Positions 63,935 to 64,000 of a stretch of 64,000 nucleotides of DNA are shown here, in pieces. Position 1 is the first letter of the stretch. Each line of letters starts with the position of its first letter. The notes beneath the pieces were generated by a model. That model saw nothing but the letters and a program-made list of their open reading frames with translations. It did not search any database and was not told the DNA's origin. Made by a program: the position numbers and the translations under genes. The DNA is taken from NCBI RefSeq assembly GCF_016907715.1, contig NZ_JAFBCM010000001.1, positions 6,138,001 through 6,202,000 on the forward strand, in the 5' to 3' direction. The stretch comes from Tenggerimyces flavus (GTDB lineage Bacteria > Actinomycetota > Actinomycetes > Propionibacteriales > Actinopolymorphaceae).

Positions 63935-64000
63935 CTACCCAGCGACATCGAGGAGATCGAGCCGGTAACGGACAGCGGCGCCCGGGGGTACGGCGAGGCC
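63935..64000 (-). CDS. 3' end of an upstream protein gene (partial)
   Basis: Reading the minus strand in from the window edge, one frame is open for 21 codons and ends GAAVRYRLDLLDVAG followed by TAG at 63935. The alternating hydrophobic pattern looks like a final beta-strand of a folded protein. Too little is visible to name it, and it could be chance. Confidence 0.35.
   Translation of the reverse strand, partial: GLAVPPGAAVRYRLDLLDVAG

Overview
The window is high-GC DNA with GTG and TTG starts and GTGA/ATGA gene overlaps. The gene set points to an actinomycete: dnaG, dgt, ppdK, dusB, glyS, znuABC-zur, uppS, recO and leuA, together with EfeUOB, a SigE-type sigma factor, DUF2236 and DUF6703-like proteins. 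I infer Actinomycetota, possibly Propionibacteriales (Kribbella/Actinopolymorpha-like); the genus is a guess. No rRNA, tRNA, phage or CRISPR array was seen.

Layout. 1-9948: DnaG (3' end outside the window), a secreted tripeptidyl-aminopeptidase-like hydrolase, a NarL-type two-component pair, a dienelactone hydrolase, an ABC-2 exporter and a dGTPase. 9949-11208: a non-coding block of palindromes and tandem repeats. 11209-14446: efeUOB iron uptake behind an IdeR/DtxR-like box. 14459-22357: a sigma factor with its partner, a Cu/Zn-SOD-like protein, a PhyH dioxygenase, an aminotransferase with a YheO-like regulator, an aldo/keto reductase, a DUF1905-GNAT fusion, a DUF1508 protein and a MOSC protein. 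22361-30000: two lipoproteins (one frameshifted), a phytase-like esterase and a Calx-beta/vWA surface protein. 30024-42771: ppdK, a DUF2236 protein, PhoD phosphatase, a TetR regulator with an extended SDR, a DUF4091 protein, dusB and glyS. 43253-49786: zinc uptake with Zur, a NUDIX hydrolase, uppS, recO and a CPBP protease. 49875-56507: a HesB-like protein, a MITE-like element, an HSP90-TPR gene pair, a GNAT and a triplicated palindrome. 56508-64000: a Gfo/Idh/MocA oxidoreductase with two orphan solute-binding proteins (the second broken by one nonsense codon), then leuA with a leucine-rich leader peptide.

How the genes work together. Two metal-uptake operons carry recognisable metal-regulator sites: an IdeR-like box before efeU, and a Zur-like dyad on the znuA start. 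zur lies at the end of the zinc operon. The two-component system, sigma factor, TetR and YheO-like regulators each sit beside their likely targets.

Most noteworthy: several unrelated families of intergenic palindromes recur across the window with conserved arms and loops; the HSP90-TPR pair; two probable recent gene disruptions; and many genes with a TAnnnT hexamer 6-8 nt before the start codon, as expected for leaderless transcripts. All domain and family calls come from reading motifs by eye; no database search was run.
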